From NCBI GenBank assembly GCA_002398825.1, contig DHBS01000007.1, positions 97,756 to 113,520 on the forward strand: a stretch of 15,765 nucleotides of DNA, read 5' to 3'. The notes under the pieces are model-generated. The model was given only the letters and a program-made list of their open reading frames with translations, was not told the DNA's origin and did not search any database. Below are positions 6,898 through 13,839 of the stretch, one piece after another. Within the stretch, counting starts at the first letter, position 1. The number at the start of each line of letters is the position of its first letter. The position numbers were made by a program, and so were the translations under genes. The stretch comes from Syntrophomonas sp. UBA4922. GTDB taxonomy: Bacteria > Bacillota > Syntrophomonadia > Syntrophomonadales > Syntrophomonadaceae.

Positions 6898-8043
6898 CTA
6901 TACAGCTTCTTTCATGTCCTTGTCAAATATAAATCCACATACCAGAGATGTTAAAGGCGACACCAAGACAAGGCCAAGACAGCCTACGAAGGTATGCAAT
7001 ATCTCTGCTGCTATTGGTTTTGAATTGAGAATATTCATTAGTGGTGTTCCTTGAGCCATATATACCATAAGAACTGTGATATAGCTTCCCACATAAGCCA
7101 ATAGCAAGGTGGTGGTTTGAGTGCCAACTACGGATTTTCCAATATTAAGTCCTGCTTTCACAAGCTCTGTCTGAGTGATCTCTGGGCTATTTTTAACAAT
7201 TTCCTCCAGTGCTGACGAAATATCTATTGCTAAATCAAGTATAGCTCCTGAGCTTGCAAGATATATCCCCGCTTGAAAGATGGAGGTTAGGTCCAGTTTC
7301 ATAAATCCTGAGTATAACAGGGATTCGGCTCCTTCCATTACAGCACCGTGTATATTGAAGAGACTTCCAAAGGTTATGGCCAAAAAACATGTTGCTAAAG
7401 AACAAATCGTAGCACTGATAATGGCTGCATAGGCCTTTTTGGAAAAGCCGGCCACTAAAAGAAGTGTAACAATCGTCAGTACATTGCCGACAATTAGTGC
7501 CACTAATAATGGATGATAACCATGCAGCATCGCCGGTATGAGAATTTTCCAGATGCTTAGCAGGGCAAAGGCAATGGAAAGCAAGGTGCGAACTCCAGTA
7601 AATCCGGAAAAAATTATGATAACAAGTGCAAAGACTCCGATTAAAAGTAATTCCTTATCTACACGATAATGATCAATCATGTTGGCAAAGTTGATCTCGT
7701 TATTCTCATTAAAACCAATCAGTACCCAGGCTTTGTCCCCTTCTTGAAAAATTTTATCAATGGTTAAACTGCCGGTAAGCATATTATTGGCCTGAATCTG
7801 TTCTCCCTTATGCGAACCTGTTTCTATCTCAATTACAGCACTTTGATCACCGAGCTTATAGATTCCCGAACTGTTTATTCCTAAATTATTGACGGAAATG
7901 ACCTTGGCCCGAACACCTTCGGTATATCTATATTCTTGCTTCTGAAATCCTGTGGGCAATATGGCAAGAATTGCCACTATGATCAAAAAAACTATGGTAA
8001 AAACAAGTTTTTTTCGATGTAGGTTCTTTAATAACTTTTTCAA
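6898..8043 (-). CDS. YibE/F family membrane protein
   Basis: 381 residues. There is an N-terminal helix (about 13-31), then an outer domain of about 95 residues rich in beta-strand pattern, with GDQSAVIEIETGSHKGEQI and a PVDW-like turn region. A block of some seven or eight helices follows from about 130 to the end, including FSGFTGVRTLLSIAFALLSI and the conserved LASSGAILDLAIDISSALEE stretch. This order (signal anchor, small outer domain, multi-helix core with the GAxxDxAxxI(S/A)SAxxE motif) is that of the YibE/F family, whose function is not established. The start is TTG at 8043, chosen because AAAGGA (8051-8056 on the plus strand) lies 7 nt before it. It is downstream of the phosphatase gene on the same strand, but a strong terminator lies between them. 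Confidence 0.9.
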   Translation of the reverse strand: MKKLLKNLHRKKLVFTIVFLIIVAILAILPTGFQKQEYRYTEGVRAKVISVNNLGINSSGIYKLGDQSAVIEIETGSHKGEQIQANNMLTGSLTIDKIFQEGDKAWVLIGFNENNEINFANMIDHYRVDKELLLIGVFALVIIIFSGFTGVRTLLSIAFALLSIWKILIPAMLHGYHPLLVALIVGNVLTIVTLLLVAGFSKKAYAAIISATICSLATCFLAITFGSLFNIHGAVMEGAESLLYSGFMKLDLTSIFQAGIYLASSGAILDLAIDISSALEEIVKNSPEITQTELVKAGLNIGKSVVGTQTTTLLLAYVGSYITVLMVYMAQGTPLMNILNSKPIAAEILHTFVGCLGLVLVSPLTSLVCGFIFDKDMKEAV

Positions 8044-8067
8044 TTGATACTCCTTTCATCACATCAT

Positions 8068-8103
8068 TAAAACAAGGCTGGCGTAAATTCCAGCCTTGTT
8101 TTA
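8068..8103. terminator. Strong intrinsic terminator between the phosphatase and YibE/F genes
   Basis: A perfect 14-bp stem: TAAAACAAGGCTGG (8068-8081) pairs with CCAGCCTTGTTTTA (8090-8103) around an 8-nt loop. The outer pairs give the U-tract on either strand. It should end transcription of the phosphatase gene, reading on the minus strand. Confidence 0.85.
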
Positions 8104-8141
8104 TCTATTCTATTAAAATCCTGAGTTGTTTTTTAGAATGG

Positions 8142-9731
8142 CTAGTTAAGTTTCGTAGCTGCTACTAATTTATCGTATACTTCCGTGTTCTCATAGGCGC
8201 CGTTAAATAGCTCTGCGCTTGCACCTGTTGCATATACCGGTACCGGCACTCCTGTATGCGAATATGAGGTCCATCCTATACCGGCTTTATTATTAATAAT
8301 GTGTGTTAATGTTACTGAAAGCGGATTGTAACCGCCGTATAACAGATCGGTTTCTTCATTGTCAGTAGGCTCATCTGCCATGGTTTCAGCAAAAGCAGTT
8401 TCTAGTTTAGCCATTTCTCTATCTGATAATTCTAATGTCATATAACTTGGCTCACCTTTACGACTGATGTCGCCGGTCGCATTGTTAACAAGACCAAAGT
8501 TTTTAGTAATCACCGGCATGACATCTGCAAATGTTAAATTGGGGTTATTTTCCTTCATATTGTCGATCAATTCATCAAATGCAACATACGTCATCTTTTG
8601 ATTATTTAAGAGATGAAAAGCGGTATCATAATTGGTTGTTGCTTGCCCTATCGTCATGCCGCCTGTTTCATGGTCGCCGGTTACAATGATCAAAGTTTCA
8701 TCGGGGTGCTTTTTAGCGAAATCCACCGCTACTTGAATCGCATCATCAAATGCTAAAACGTCTTCAATATTTGCTTTGGCATCATTAGCATGACCTGCCC
8801 AGTCGATTTTCCCGGATTCGGCCATCATGAAAAATCCTTTATCATTATCAAGAACATCAATGCCCTTCCGAACAAAATCTGCCAGAGTTAAATCTCCCGG
8901 TTTATTATCCAGTGCATAAGGCATCGCGCCACTATCTTGAGTAACCGGCGTCACTGCATATACTTTCCCGGATTGGCTGTTAAGAGCTAAGATATCTTCT
9001 TTGGTTCTCGCTATAGCGTATCCTTTTTCTTCCAAAATCGTATAAGCATCTTTTTGATCATTATTCTTTCCTGTTGCTTGATTGATCGTACCGCCACCAA
9101 AGTAGTCGAAGTCTGAATCGGCCATTTGCAGCGCTATGTCATAATAATCATTTCTTGAAGCTACATGTGCGTAATATGCTGCCGGTGTGGCATGATTAAT
9201 TGTTACTGTTGAGATGATGCCTATCTTCATGCCTTTTTCCGCTTTCAGTCTTTCAGCTATAGTTGAGGGAATATTAGCTCCATCAACACTCTCGGAGGTG
9301 TTAGCTGATTTATATCCTACCGGTTTTAACCCAATAGTTCCGCTCCAGGTTTTAAATCCTGATGATAAAGAAGTTGCAGTAGATGCGGAGTCTGGTGCAA
9401 AGGATGTTGCATCCTGGGTGGTTTGATATCCTGCGGCCTCAAAATCTTGGAAACTAACTTCTTTTAAAGTAAGTTGGTTATGACTATTGTTCCCTTTATA
9501 AATCTGAGCTGAATTCACCTGAACTGCTGCCATACCGTCTCCAATGAACATAAATATGTACTTGGGAGTTTTTGTCGTTTGCGCTGCTGTGCTTGATGAC
9601 TGTGCCGCTACACTTTGTGGCATTAAGTTCAAATCTTTAAATGGTGAAAATCCTGTGATTAATGATAATATCATTACCAAGCATAGCAAAGCCACCAACG
9701 ATTTCTTGGGTGATGTTAACCTTTTTAACAT
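8142..9731 (-). CDS. phoA: Secreted alkaline phosphatase (PhoA family)
   Basis: 529 residues from the preferred ATG at 9731. An N-terminal signal sequence (KK, then about 18 hydrophobic residues at 11-28) points to export. Family motifs are in order: metal ligand Asp65 in IGDGM; the nucleophile Ser115 in PDSASTAT; ESGKIDWAGHANDA, carrying metal-binding Glu/Asp/His; TGDHETGG; and SHTGVPVPVYATG near the C-terminus with the last metal-binding His. All catalytic and metal sites look intact. It hydrolyses phosphate monoesters outside the membrane to supply phosphate. An upstream in-frame TTG at 9749 is rejected because GGAAGGA falls inside that extension and sits 9 nt before the ATG at 9731. Low phosphate control is expected from the family; the promoter evidence is weak. 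Confidence 0.95.
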   Translation of the reverse strand: MLKRLTSPKKSLVALLCLVMILSLITGFSPFKDLNLMPQSVAAQSSSTAAQTTKTPKYIFMFIGDGMAAVQVNSAQIYKGNNSHNQLTLKEVSFQDFEAAGYQTTQDATSFAPDSASTATSLSSGFKTWSGTIGLKPVGYKSANTSESVDGANIPSTIAERLKAEKGMKIGIISTVTINHATPAAYYAHVASRNDYYDIALQMADSDFDYFGGGTINQATGKNNDQKDAYTILEEKGYAIARTKEDILALNSQSGKVYAVTPVTQDSGAMPYALDNKPGDLTLADFVRKGIDVLDNDKGFFMMAESGKIDWAGHANDAKANIEDVLAFDDAIQVAVDFAKKHPDETLIIVTGDHETGGMTIGQATTNYDTAFHLLNNQKMTYVAFDELIDNMKENNPNLTFADVMPVITKNFGLVNNATGDISRKGEPSYMTLELSDREMAKLETAFAETMADEPTDNEETDLLYGGYNPLSVTLTHIINNKAGIGWTSYSHTGVPVPVYATGASAELFNGAYENTEVYDKLVAATKLN

Positions 9732-9765
9732 GGCGATCCATCCTTCCAATTTATTTTATACCCCC

Positions 9766-9815
9766 AGTATAGAGGTGAGAGGTTAAAGACAAATTAATTT
9801 AAGGTAATTTGATTG
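9766..9815 (-). promoter_or_regulatory. Possible phosphatase promoter with Pho-like repeats
   Basis: On the minus strand, TATACT (9766-9771) is a good -10, but no good -35 lies at the right distance; the nearest match is TTTGTC at 16 bp. TTA-containing hexamers upstream (TTACCT, TTAATT, TTAACC) recur at about 10-11 bp spacing, as in PhoP boxes of Bacillota. A weak -35 with an upstream activator site fits a PhoP-dependent promoter, but the region is AT-rich and this may be chance. Confidence 0.35.
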
Positions 9816-9966
9816 TGCTAAAAACGAAAAATTTTAGTCAATTCTGAGGTATTTAAACCTGCTTGAAAGCGCATTGGCCTTTTTGCCCGGGAGCACATTG
9901 AAGCTGTTTTCCCGATGTGGAGCTGCTAAAGATGATGAGGTGTTCTTTAAAATTTTTTAATACCTA

Positions 9967-9995
9967 TTGCCATTCGTTTCTACAATATGTAGAAT
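9967..9995 (+). promoter_or_regulatory. Promoter and BlaI-type operator of the BlaI/M56 operon
   Basis: TTGCCA (9967-9972), 17-bp spacer, TAGAAT (9990-9995), each one base from consensus. The dyad TTCTACA-N3-TGTAGAA (9978-9994) fills the spacer and runs into the -10. TACA...TGTA is the core of BlaI/MecI/CopY operators. A further half-site-like CGTAGAA lies at 10007-10013, next to a repeated ACGTAG. Binding by the BlaI-like protein encoded downstream would block RNA polymerase directly. Confidence 0.75.
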
Positions 9996-10030
9996 AAAAA
10001 ACAAGACGTAGAAACGTAGGGGATATCACG

Positions 10031-10405
10031 ATGATCAATATTACAAATGCAGAAATGGAGATTATGCGCATCGTATGGGACAGTGGTGAAAGAGTGACCA
10101 CCAAGGACATCATGGAAAAGCTGCCCGGCAAAAAAGCAACCACCATCCTGACCCTGGCCGGCCGGCTGATCGACAAAGGAGTGCTGAAATCAGTTAAGCT
10201 TGGGCGTTCTCATGCCCATGAGTACTGGGAGGGAATCAGCGAAAAAGACTATCAGAAAATGCAGACCCGGAATTTTATCCGATCAATTCACAAGGGTTCC
10301 GCCAAAAGTCTGATCAGCGCCCTGTTTCAGGATGAAGATTTGACGCAAGAGGACATTGAAGAGCTCAGGGATTTTATCGAAAAGCAGGTGAAGCCCCATG
10401 ATTAA
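10031..10405 (+). CDS. BlaI/MecI/CopY family transcriptional repressor
   Basis: 124 residues, the usual length of the family. A winged helix-turn-helix domain covers about 1-75: ITNAEMEIMRIVWDSGE, then VTTKDIMEKL, the recognition region KKATTILTLAGRLIDKGVL, and a wing with GRSHAHEYW. The C-terminal dimerisation part includes SLISALFQDEDLTQEDIEEL, close to where BlaI proteins are cut by their M56 partner. ATG start with AGGGG (10018-10022) 8 nt before. It overlaps the M56 sensor gene by 8 nt, which fixes the two as partners. It should repress its own operon through the dyad at 9978-9994 and be inactivated when the sensor is triggered. No beta-lactamase or PBP2a gene is present nearby, so its wider regulon is unknown. 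Confidence 0.93.
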   Translation: MINITNAEMEIMRIVWDSGERVTTKDIMEKLPGKKATTILTLAGRLIDKGVLKSVKLGRSHAHEYWEGISEKDYQKMQTRNFIRSIHKGSAKSLISALFQDEDLTQEDIEELRDFIEKQVKPHD

Positions 10406-12278
10406 AATGCTGTTTATGACTTCTCTCACCGGCAGCGTCATCAGTCTTTTGCTTATACTGCTTAAAACCAGGCTGGTGCAAAAATTAGGCGGCACCTGGT
10501 ATTATCATCTATGCCTGCTTTCTCTGGTGCTGTTTGTTGTGCCCATACAAGTCAATGTAGGCGGGCTTTTGCCCCAGCCCGTAATTATCGAGGAAAGAGC
10601 GCCCGTGCAGCAGCAAGCCGATCTGACCATCCACACCGCTCCAACCCCAGGGGAAATTGTCCCGGCAGCCGCGGGGCAAACGGCTGGTCAGCGTCATCTG
10701 CCAGTTCCGGACGTCGGACAATGGATGTTGGGAATTTGGGCAGCGGGTTTTGTCTTGATGCTTGGCAGATACCTATGGGGCTATTTCAGGTTTAAGACCA
10801 AAGTAACCCAGAACAGTCCTATCGGCAAGGCGGAAAATTTGGATGTTGTGGTAAGCAGCTATGTCCACTCTCCCATATTGATTGGTTTTTTCAAGCCTGC
10901 AATCGTGATCCCACAGGCGGAAATCAGCCCCTATGATTATCGGTTGGCATTAAAGCATGAATTGACGCACCATAAGCAAAAAGACGCCTGGTGCAAGCTT
11001 TTGGCGGTGCTGGTAAACTCCCTGCACTGGTTTAACCCCCTTACATATTTTATGGTGCGCAATATAAGCGAGGCCTGCGAATACGCTTGTGACGAAAAAG
11101 TGACGCAAGGGATGGGCTGGGAGGAAAAGAAAGGCTACAGCGATATGATTTTAAATTTTGCCTGCCACCCTTCCCCGGCTTTAAGCAGCAGCCTGGCCCG
11201 GAATAAAAAACAATTGTTCAGGAGGTTTGAACTGATTATGAAAACCGGTACAAAAAGTAAAAAACTTTTGGGCGTCCTGCTGGCTGCGGTGATGATGGCC
11301 GGTTCCGTAACGGCCACGTCACTGGTGTTCGCGGAGGAACTAAAACCGCTGTCCAGATTCGGCGGCGCATTTGTAACCCACTATGATCCATCTAAGAGTC
11401 TCGAGGTCAATGTGCTCAATACACTGGATATTCATTACGATGCCCCACTCCCACTACTTAGGGTTTATACTATGCCCGGCACAACCTATATTGACGTCAA
11501 CGGACGGAAAATAGATACTTATAACCGAACCGAGCCCTATTACGGTGTGGAAAAGGAATGGAAAGAGAAAAACTTCGCCGTTGAAACCATGACAACGAAA
11601 ACCCTGTCCATAGAAGGAAAAGACGTTACCGTAGCATTTGCCGGCCAAGCCGCCGCCTACCGGGACGATAAAGTGATCGAGAAAATGATCAGAAACCAGA
11701 TCACCTTTGAACTGAGCTATCGCGACGATATTTTTGATTATGACCATCAGGCTTTTATCAACCAGCTGATCAGCCGCGGTGCCTATGCCATCAATGAGGT
11801 GGTCACGCCGGAAAATTTCAACCCCTTTATATTTCACAGACAAAACGGAGATTTTTTAGGCGAGAAAATACTAACCAAGTTTGATAAAAAGGAAAAAATC
11901 TCTGATATTTTCAATCAAAAAACAATCATACCGCAAAACATCGATGGCAATCAAGGCGCACAGCTTGGGGACAGCTTTGTGATCGGAAGCGGCGAAACCC
12001 TGGCCATAGACATCAAGGAGACCACCGACAAAATGCCTAAGGTCAACTGGGCCATCATCAATGTGACAACGGGCGAACCGGTGGATTGGATGCCCAGCGC
12101 GCCAGGCGGCCACAGGTTTATCTATACACCGAGAGAGGCTTACGCCAACCATACTTTCAAGGTGATAATGAGCGGGGAAAAAAGCGACACTGCAACCATT
12201 GAAATTTTCACTTACCGGACGGGAGCAGGCGAAGTCGCATCTGACGGACAAACTACAACTAAACTCGATGAAAACTGA
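10398..12278 (+). CDS. M56 family (BlaR1-like) sensor metallopeptidase with unusual outer domain
   Basis: 626 residues. N-terminal helices at about 7-22 and 33-52, then a helix near 106-124, lead to the M56 protease domain. It carries zinc motif HELTH (187-191), HWFNP (about 213-217) and EYACDEKV, whose Glu228 is the likely third ligand. A further helix at about 290-311 (LLGVLLAAVMMAGSVTATSL) crosses the membrane. The last 315 residues should be outside. In BlaR1/MecR1 this part is a class D-like penicillin-binding domain with SxxK, SxN and KTG motifs. Here I see none of those, so the signal is probably not recognised by beta-lactam acylation. The protease should inactivate the repressor encoded just before it. 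The N-terminal half of the outer domain has a DVNGRKIDTYNRTEPYYGVE stretch; I recognise no family. Confidence 0.9.
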   Translation: MIKMLFMTSLTGSVISLLLILLKTRLVQKLGGTWYYHLCLLSLVLFVVPIQVNVGGLLPQPVIIEERAPVQQQADLTIHTAPTPGEIVPAAAGQTAGQRHLPVPDVGQWMLGIWAAGFVLMLGRYLWGYFRFKTKVTQNSPIGKAENLDVVVSSYVHSPILIGFFKPAIVIPQAEISPYDYRLALKHELTHHKQKDAWCKLLAVLVNSLHWFNPLTYFMVRNISEACEYACDEKVTQGMGWEEKKGYSDMILNFACHPSPALSSSLARNKKQLFRRFELIMKTGTKSKKLLGVLLAAVMMAGSVTATSLVFAEELKPLSRFGGAFVTHYDPSKSLEVNVLNTLDIHYDAPLPLLRVYTMPGTTYIDVNGRKIDTYNRTEPYYGVEKEWKEKNFAVETMTTKTLSIEGKDVTVAFAGQAAAYRDDKVIEKMIRNQITFELSYRDDIFDYDHQAFINQLISRGAYAINEVVTPENFNPFIFHRQNGDFLGEKILTKFDKKEKISDIFNQKTIIPQNIDGNQGAQLGDSFVIGSGETLAIDIKETTDKMPKVNWAIINVTTGEPVDWMPSAPGGHRFIYTPREAYANHTFKVIMSGEKSDTATIEIFTYRTGAGEVASDGQTTTKLDEN

Positions 12279-12435
12279 CCGTTTCGGCCAGGCAGCTATA
12301 ATGATGCTTCTGTGCCAGCGGCTTTTCTTCCAAAAGCGCTTGCAAGACTTCTTCCAGCAAATCCAGGTTATACCCGCGCTTTTTTAACAGCTTATAGTCC
12401 TTGCGGAATGGTGCGGTCGTTTTTAATGTCAGCAT
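12259..12435 (-). pseudogene. Truncated YafQ-type (RelE superfamily) toxin, N-terminal part
   Basis: 58 codons starting at ATG 12435. MLTLKTTAPFRKDYKLLKKR, then GYNLDLLEE and EKPLAQKH, is the N-terminal half of a YafQ-like mRNA interferase. Homology should end near residue 44 (about 12304). The remaining codons read through unrelated DNA into the 3' end of the M56 gene and stop at 12259-12261. The catalytic histidines and aspartate of YafQ lie in the missing half, so it cannot be active. Its start overlaps the end of the antitoxin remnant (ATGCTGA), as in intact relB-yafQ operons. Too short to appear as a normal ORF; found by reading the minus strand by eye. Confidence 0.75.
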
Positions 12436-12626
12436 TCGCGGTCCAGTTCCTCGAACAGTTCGCGAGCAGAAGCGTAGGATTTCGCCGGGATTTTTCCGCT
12501 GGCAATGTCCCTGGCTTCCTGCATGGCTGTTTCGGTTTCATCGTTATAGCCGGGCTGTTTCCTTTCAAAAGGCAGGCCACCCACCATCAAAGACTGATGC
12601 AGGAAAATGTTCACCGCTGGTTTCAC
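12429..12626 (-). pseudogene. Truncated RelB/DinJ-type antitoxin, C-terminal part
   Basis: 65 codons. PAVNIFLHQSLMVGGLPFE at the start, then ETAMQEARDIASGKIPAKSY and ARELFEELD at the end, match the C-terminal two-thirds of RelB/DinJ antitoxins, where AxNxFxxQ...GxPFE is the family hallmark. The N-terminal ribbon-helix-helix DNA-binding segment (about 25 residues) is missing. Upstream codons read as unrelated sequence, and the next DNA encodes a toxin stub on the other strand. The nominal start is GTG at 12626, without a ribosome site. The antitoxin's toxin-binding end overlaps the truncated YafQ gene. A dead pair. Confidence 0.75.
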
Positions 12627-12705
12627 CCAAAAAACTCCGCAAAGAGAGATTGAACGGGCACTGCATTATAAAGAAGATTATGAAAGAAGATGTGACAATG
12701 AGTAA
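12625..12705 (+). pseudogene. C-terminal stub of a HigB-like (phage Gp49-like) toxin
   Basis: In the frame starting at 12625 the plus strand reads TQKTPQREIERALHYKEDYE, then RRCDNE and a stop at 12703-12705. This is the characteristic C-terminus of Gp49/HigB-like RelE-fold toxins, where KKTxKTPxxEIExAxxYxxDY is conserved. The stop overlaps the antitoxin start by 8 nt (ATGAGTAA), as in intact higBA operons. The roughly 85 residues before it are missing: the DNA upstream of 12625 is the RelB remnant on the other strand. The stub cannot be a toxin. Confidence 0.7.
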
Positions 12706-12982
12706 AGCAGGAGCAAAGTTTTCCGAAGTGAAAGAGCCTTTAATGAAGGATGAAGAATTCAAGGCGGAGTACGAAAAGTTAAAACCGCGCTATGATGTGA
12801 TTTCGCAAATCATTGAAGCGCGAACCAGCCAAAATATTACCCAAGAAGAATTGGCGCTTCGGGTTGGGACCCAGAAATCCAACATCAGCCGTCTGGAAAG
12901 CGGAACCTACAATCCATCACTGGATTTTCTGACGAAGGTTGCCCGCTCCCTTGGAAAAGAGGTACAGGTTACGTTGAAATAA
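12698..12982 (+). CDS. higA: HigA-like antitoxin / XRE-family regulator, orphaned
   Basis: 94 residues. An N-terminal segment (MSKAGAKFSEVKEPLMKDEE) is followed by a helix-turn-helix: ITQEELALRVGTQKSNISRL, then ESGTYNPSLDFLTKVARSLG, ending KEVQVTLK. This matches HigA antitoxins that work with Gp49-like HigB toxins; the toxin gene precedes the antitoxin in that group, as it does here. The open frame continues upstream to 12401, but only because the region is degenerate; the start at 12698 is set by overlap with the toxin stub and by family length. An in-frame ATG at 12680 is a possible alternative. With its toxin destroyed it may survive as a free regulator or as protection against incoming HigB toxins. 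A terminator follows at 13029. Confidence 0.85.
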   Translation: MSKAGAKFSEVKEPLMKDEEFKAEYEKLKPRYDVISQIIEARTSQNITQEELALRVGTQKSNISRLESGTYNPSLDFLTKVARSLGKEVQVTLK

Positions 12983-13028
12983 CTATTGTGAGAAGCTGTA
13001 AAGAAGTCGTAACACACCAGATAACTAT

Positions 13029-13062
13029 AAAAAAAGGCGCTGAGCTCTCAGTGGCCTTTTTT
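13029..13062 (+). terminator. Intrinsic terminator after the HigA-like gene
   Basis: A-run (13029-13035) plus GGC, then CTGAG, loop CT, CTCAG, then GCC and six T (13057-13062). The stem is long with one small internal bulge. It lies 47 bp after the HigA-like stop; the A/T flanks make it work on both strands. Confidence 0.8.
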
Positions 13063-13165
13063 ATAAGTACCACGTATGGCGCGTAACCGACAGGCGCTTT
13101 GAGAGCGCAGAATCAAGCGGGCGCTTAAGATAAGTATCGTATCCATACTATCCCTGTGCAGAACC

Positions 13166-13207
13166 AACCACAAAGGCCTCCGCTTCTTTCCGGACGCCTT
13201 TGTGGTT
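13166..13207. terminator. Hairpin after the split-barrel flavoprotein gene
   Basis: AACCACAAAGGC (13166-13177) pairs perfectly with GCCTTTGTGGTT (13196-13207); TCCG/CGGA extends the stem inside. It lies 11 bp past the stop of the minus-strand gene and is the likely terminator, though the minus-strand T-tract after it is broken by G. The DNA from 13063 to 13165 between the two terminators shows nothing else. Confidence 0.65.
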
Positions 13208-13218
13208 ATTGGCGGCTG

Positions 13219-13611
13219 TCAAAAATTTACGGTTCTTGGCGCATCGGTAAAGGATGAAAAAACCGCCTCTGCGTCTTTCAAGTAATAGACCTGGGTGTTG
13301 CCGTCGCCGGCCGCATACCTTCCCTGCAAATCGGGATAGGCATCCAGCATAGACTGTTGCGCCTCAAAGCGCTTGTCCTCCACGAGCGTGGCGGCAACCC
13401 GTATCCACTCTGTTCCGTTGAAGGCACATATCTCCACCTTCGGATTTAGGGTGATCTGTTTTGCCACATTCTTGACCTTGCCTGTCTGGATATACAGCTT
13501 GTCATCAAAGATGTTTACGGTGCCGAAGGGACGTACTCTCGGCTGATCTCCTTCTACCGTAGCGATAAAGTATGCGCTGCATTTTTTCAGAAATTCATAT
13601 ACTTCCTGCAT
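13219..13611 (-). CDS. Pyridoxamine 5'-phosphate oxidase-like split-barrel protein
   Basis: 130 residues. The pattern YFIATVEGDQPRVRPFGTVN, then DDKLYIQTGKVKNVAKQI and NPKVEICAFNGTEWIRVAAT, is that of the small FMN-binding split-barrel family related to pyridoxamine 5'-phosphate oxidase. Arg/Pro in RVRPFG and the K(N)VAKQ stretch are the usual flavin-phosphate contacts. Length fits the single-domain members, which bind FMN or related cofactors and often have unknown reductase roles; the substrate is not known here. ATG start at 13611 with AAGGAGGG 7 nt upstream. Transcribed alone, divergent from the marR gene, and followed by a hairpin. Confidence 0.9.
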   Translation of the reverse strand: MQEVYEFLKKCSAYFIATVEGDQPRVRPFGTVNIFDDKLYIQTGKVKNVAKQITLNPKVEICAFNGTEWIRVAATLVEDKRFEAQQSMLDAYPDLQGRYAAGDGNTQVYYLKDAEAVFSSFTDAPRTVNF

Positions 13612-13664
13612 GCTAGAGCCCTCCTTTTTGTAATGTGTTGAGCTGCAATACCCTGGTTGACATA

Positions 13665-13693
13665 ATTATATGAATTAAAATCTCTTTTGGAAA
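13665..13693 (-). promoter_or_regulatory. Promoter of the split-barrel protein gene
   Basis: On the minus strand: TTTCCA (13688-13693), 17-bp spacer, perfect TATAAT (13665-13670). It lies about 55 bp before the start codon. Confidence 0.55.
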
Positions 13694-13739
13694 TCAAAAC
13701 AAATTCCAATTAGGCATTCAGTCAACGGATGCTTTTTAC

Positions 13740-13769
13740 AAGAGCAATCGAGAAATGGTTGCTCTTTTC
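13740..13769 (+). terminator. Terminator-like hairpin just before the marR promoter
   Basis: AAGAGCAA (13740-13747), 11-nt loop, TTGCTCTT (13759-13766), then TTCT. No plus-strand gene feeds into it within the window, so it is either an insulator, a leftover of a lost gene, or a chance palindrome. Confidence 0.4.
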
Positions 13770-13771
13770 TA

Positions 13772-13839
13772 TTGACAGCCGCAACATAGGGACCTACAAT
13801 GTACCATATCAAACAGTCCGACATACAACATTAATGTTG
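13772..13839 (+). promoter_or_regulatory. marR promoter and palindromic operator
   Basis: Perfect -35 TTGACA (13772-13777), 17-bp spacer, TACAAT (13795-13800, one mismatch). A perfect 14-bp palindrome, CAACATTAATGTTG, lies at 13826-13839, some 20 bp after the expected transcription start and 18 bp before the ATG. MarR proteins usually repress themselves from such sites. Confidence 0.75.

Noticed and set aside
6772..6954. Plus-strand 60-codon frame after the XRE cassette
   Set aside because: It runs antisense into the 3' end of the YibE/F gene and has no ribosome site. At most its middle continues the remnant at 6756-6871.
9780..9960. Possible gene remnant between the phosphatase and BlaI operons
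   Set aside because: Short frames such as the one ending in GAAKDDEVFFKIF are open, but I recognise nothing and there is no start or ribosome site.
12312..12653. Plus-strand open frame of 113 codons across the toxin-antitoxin region
   Set aside because: It runs antisense to the RelB and YafQ remnants, which have recognisable protein sequence. The plus frame has no ribosome site and an arginine/phenylalanine-rich composition typical of a shadow.
12401..12697. N-terminal extension of the HigA-like frame by 99 codons
   Set aside because: It would cross the RelB remnant and the HigB stub. Family length and the 8-nt overlap with the toxin stop place the start at 12698.
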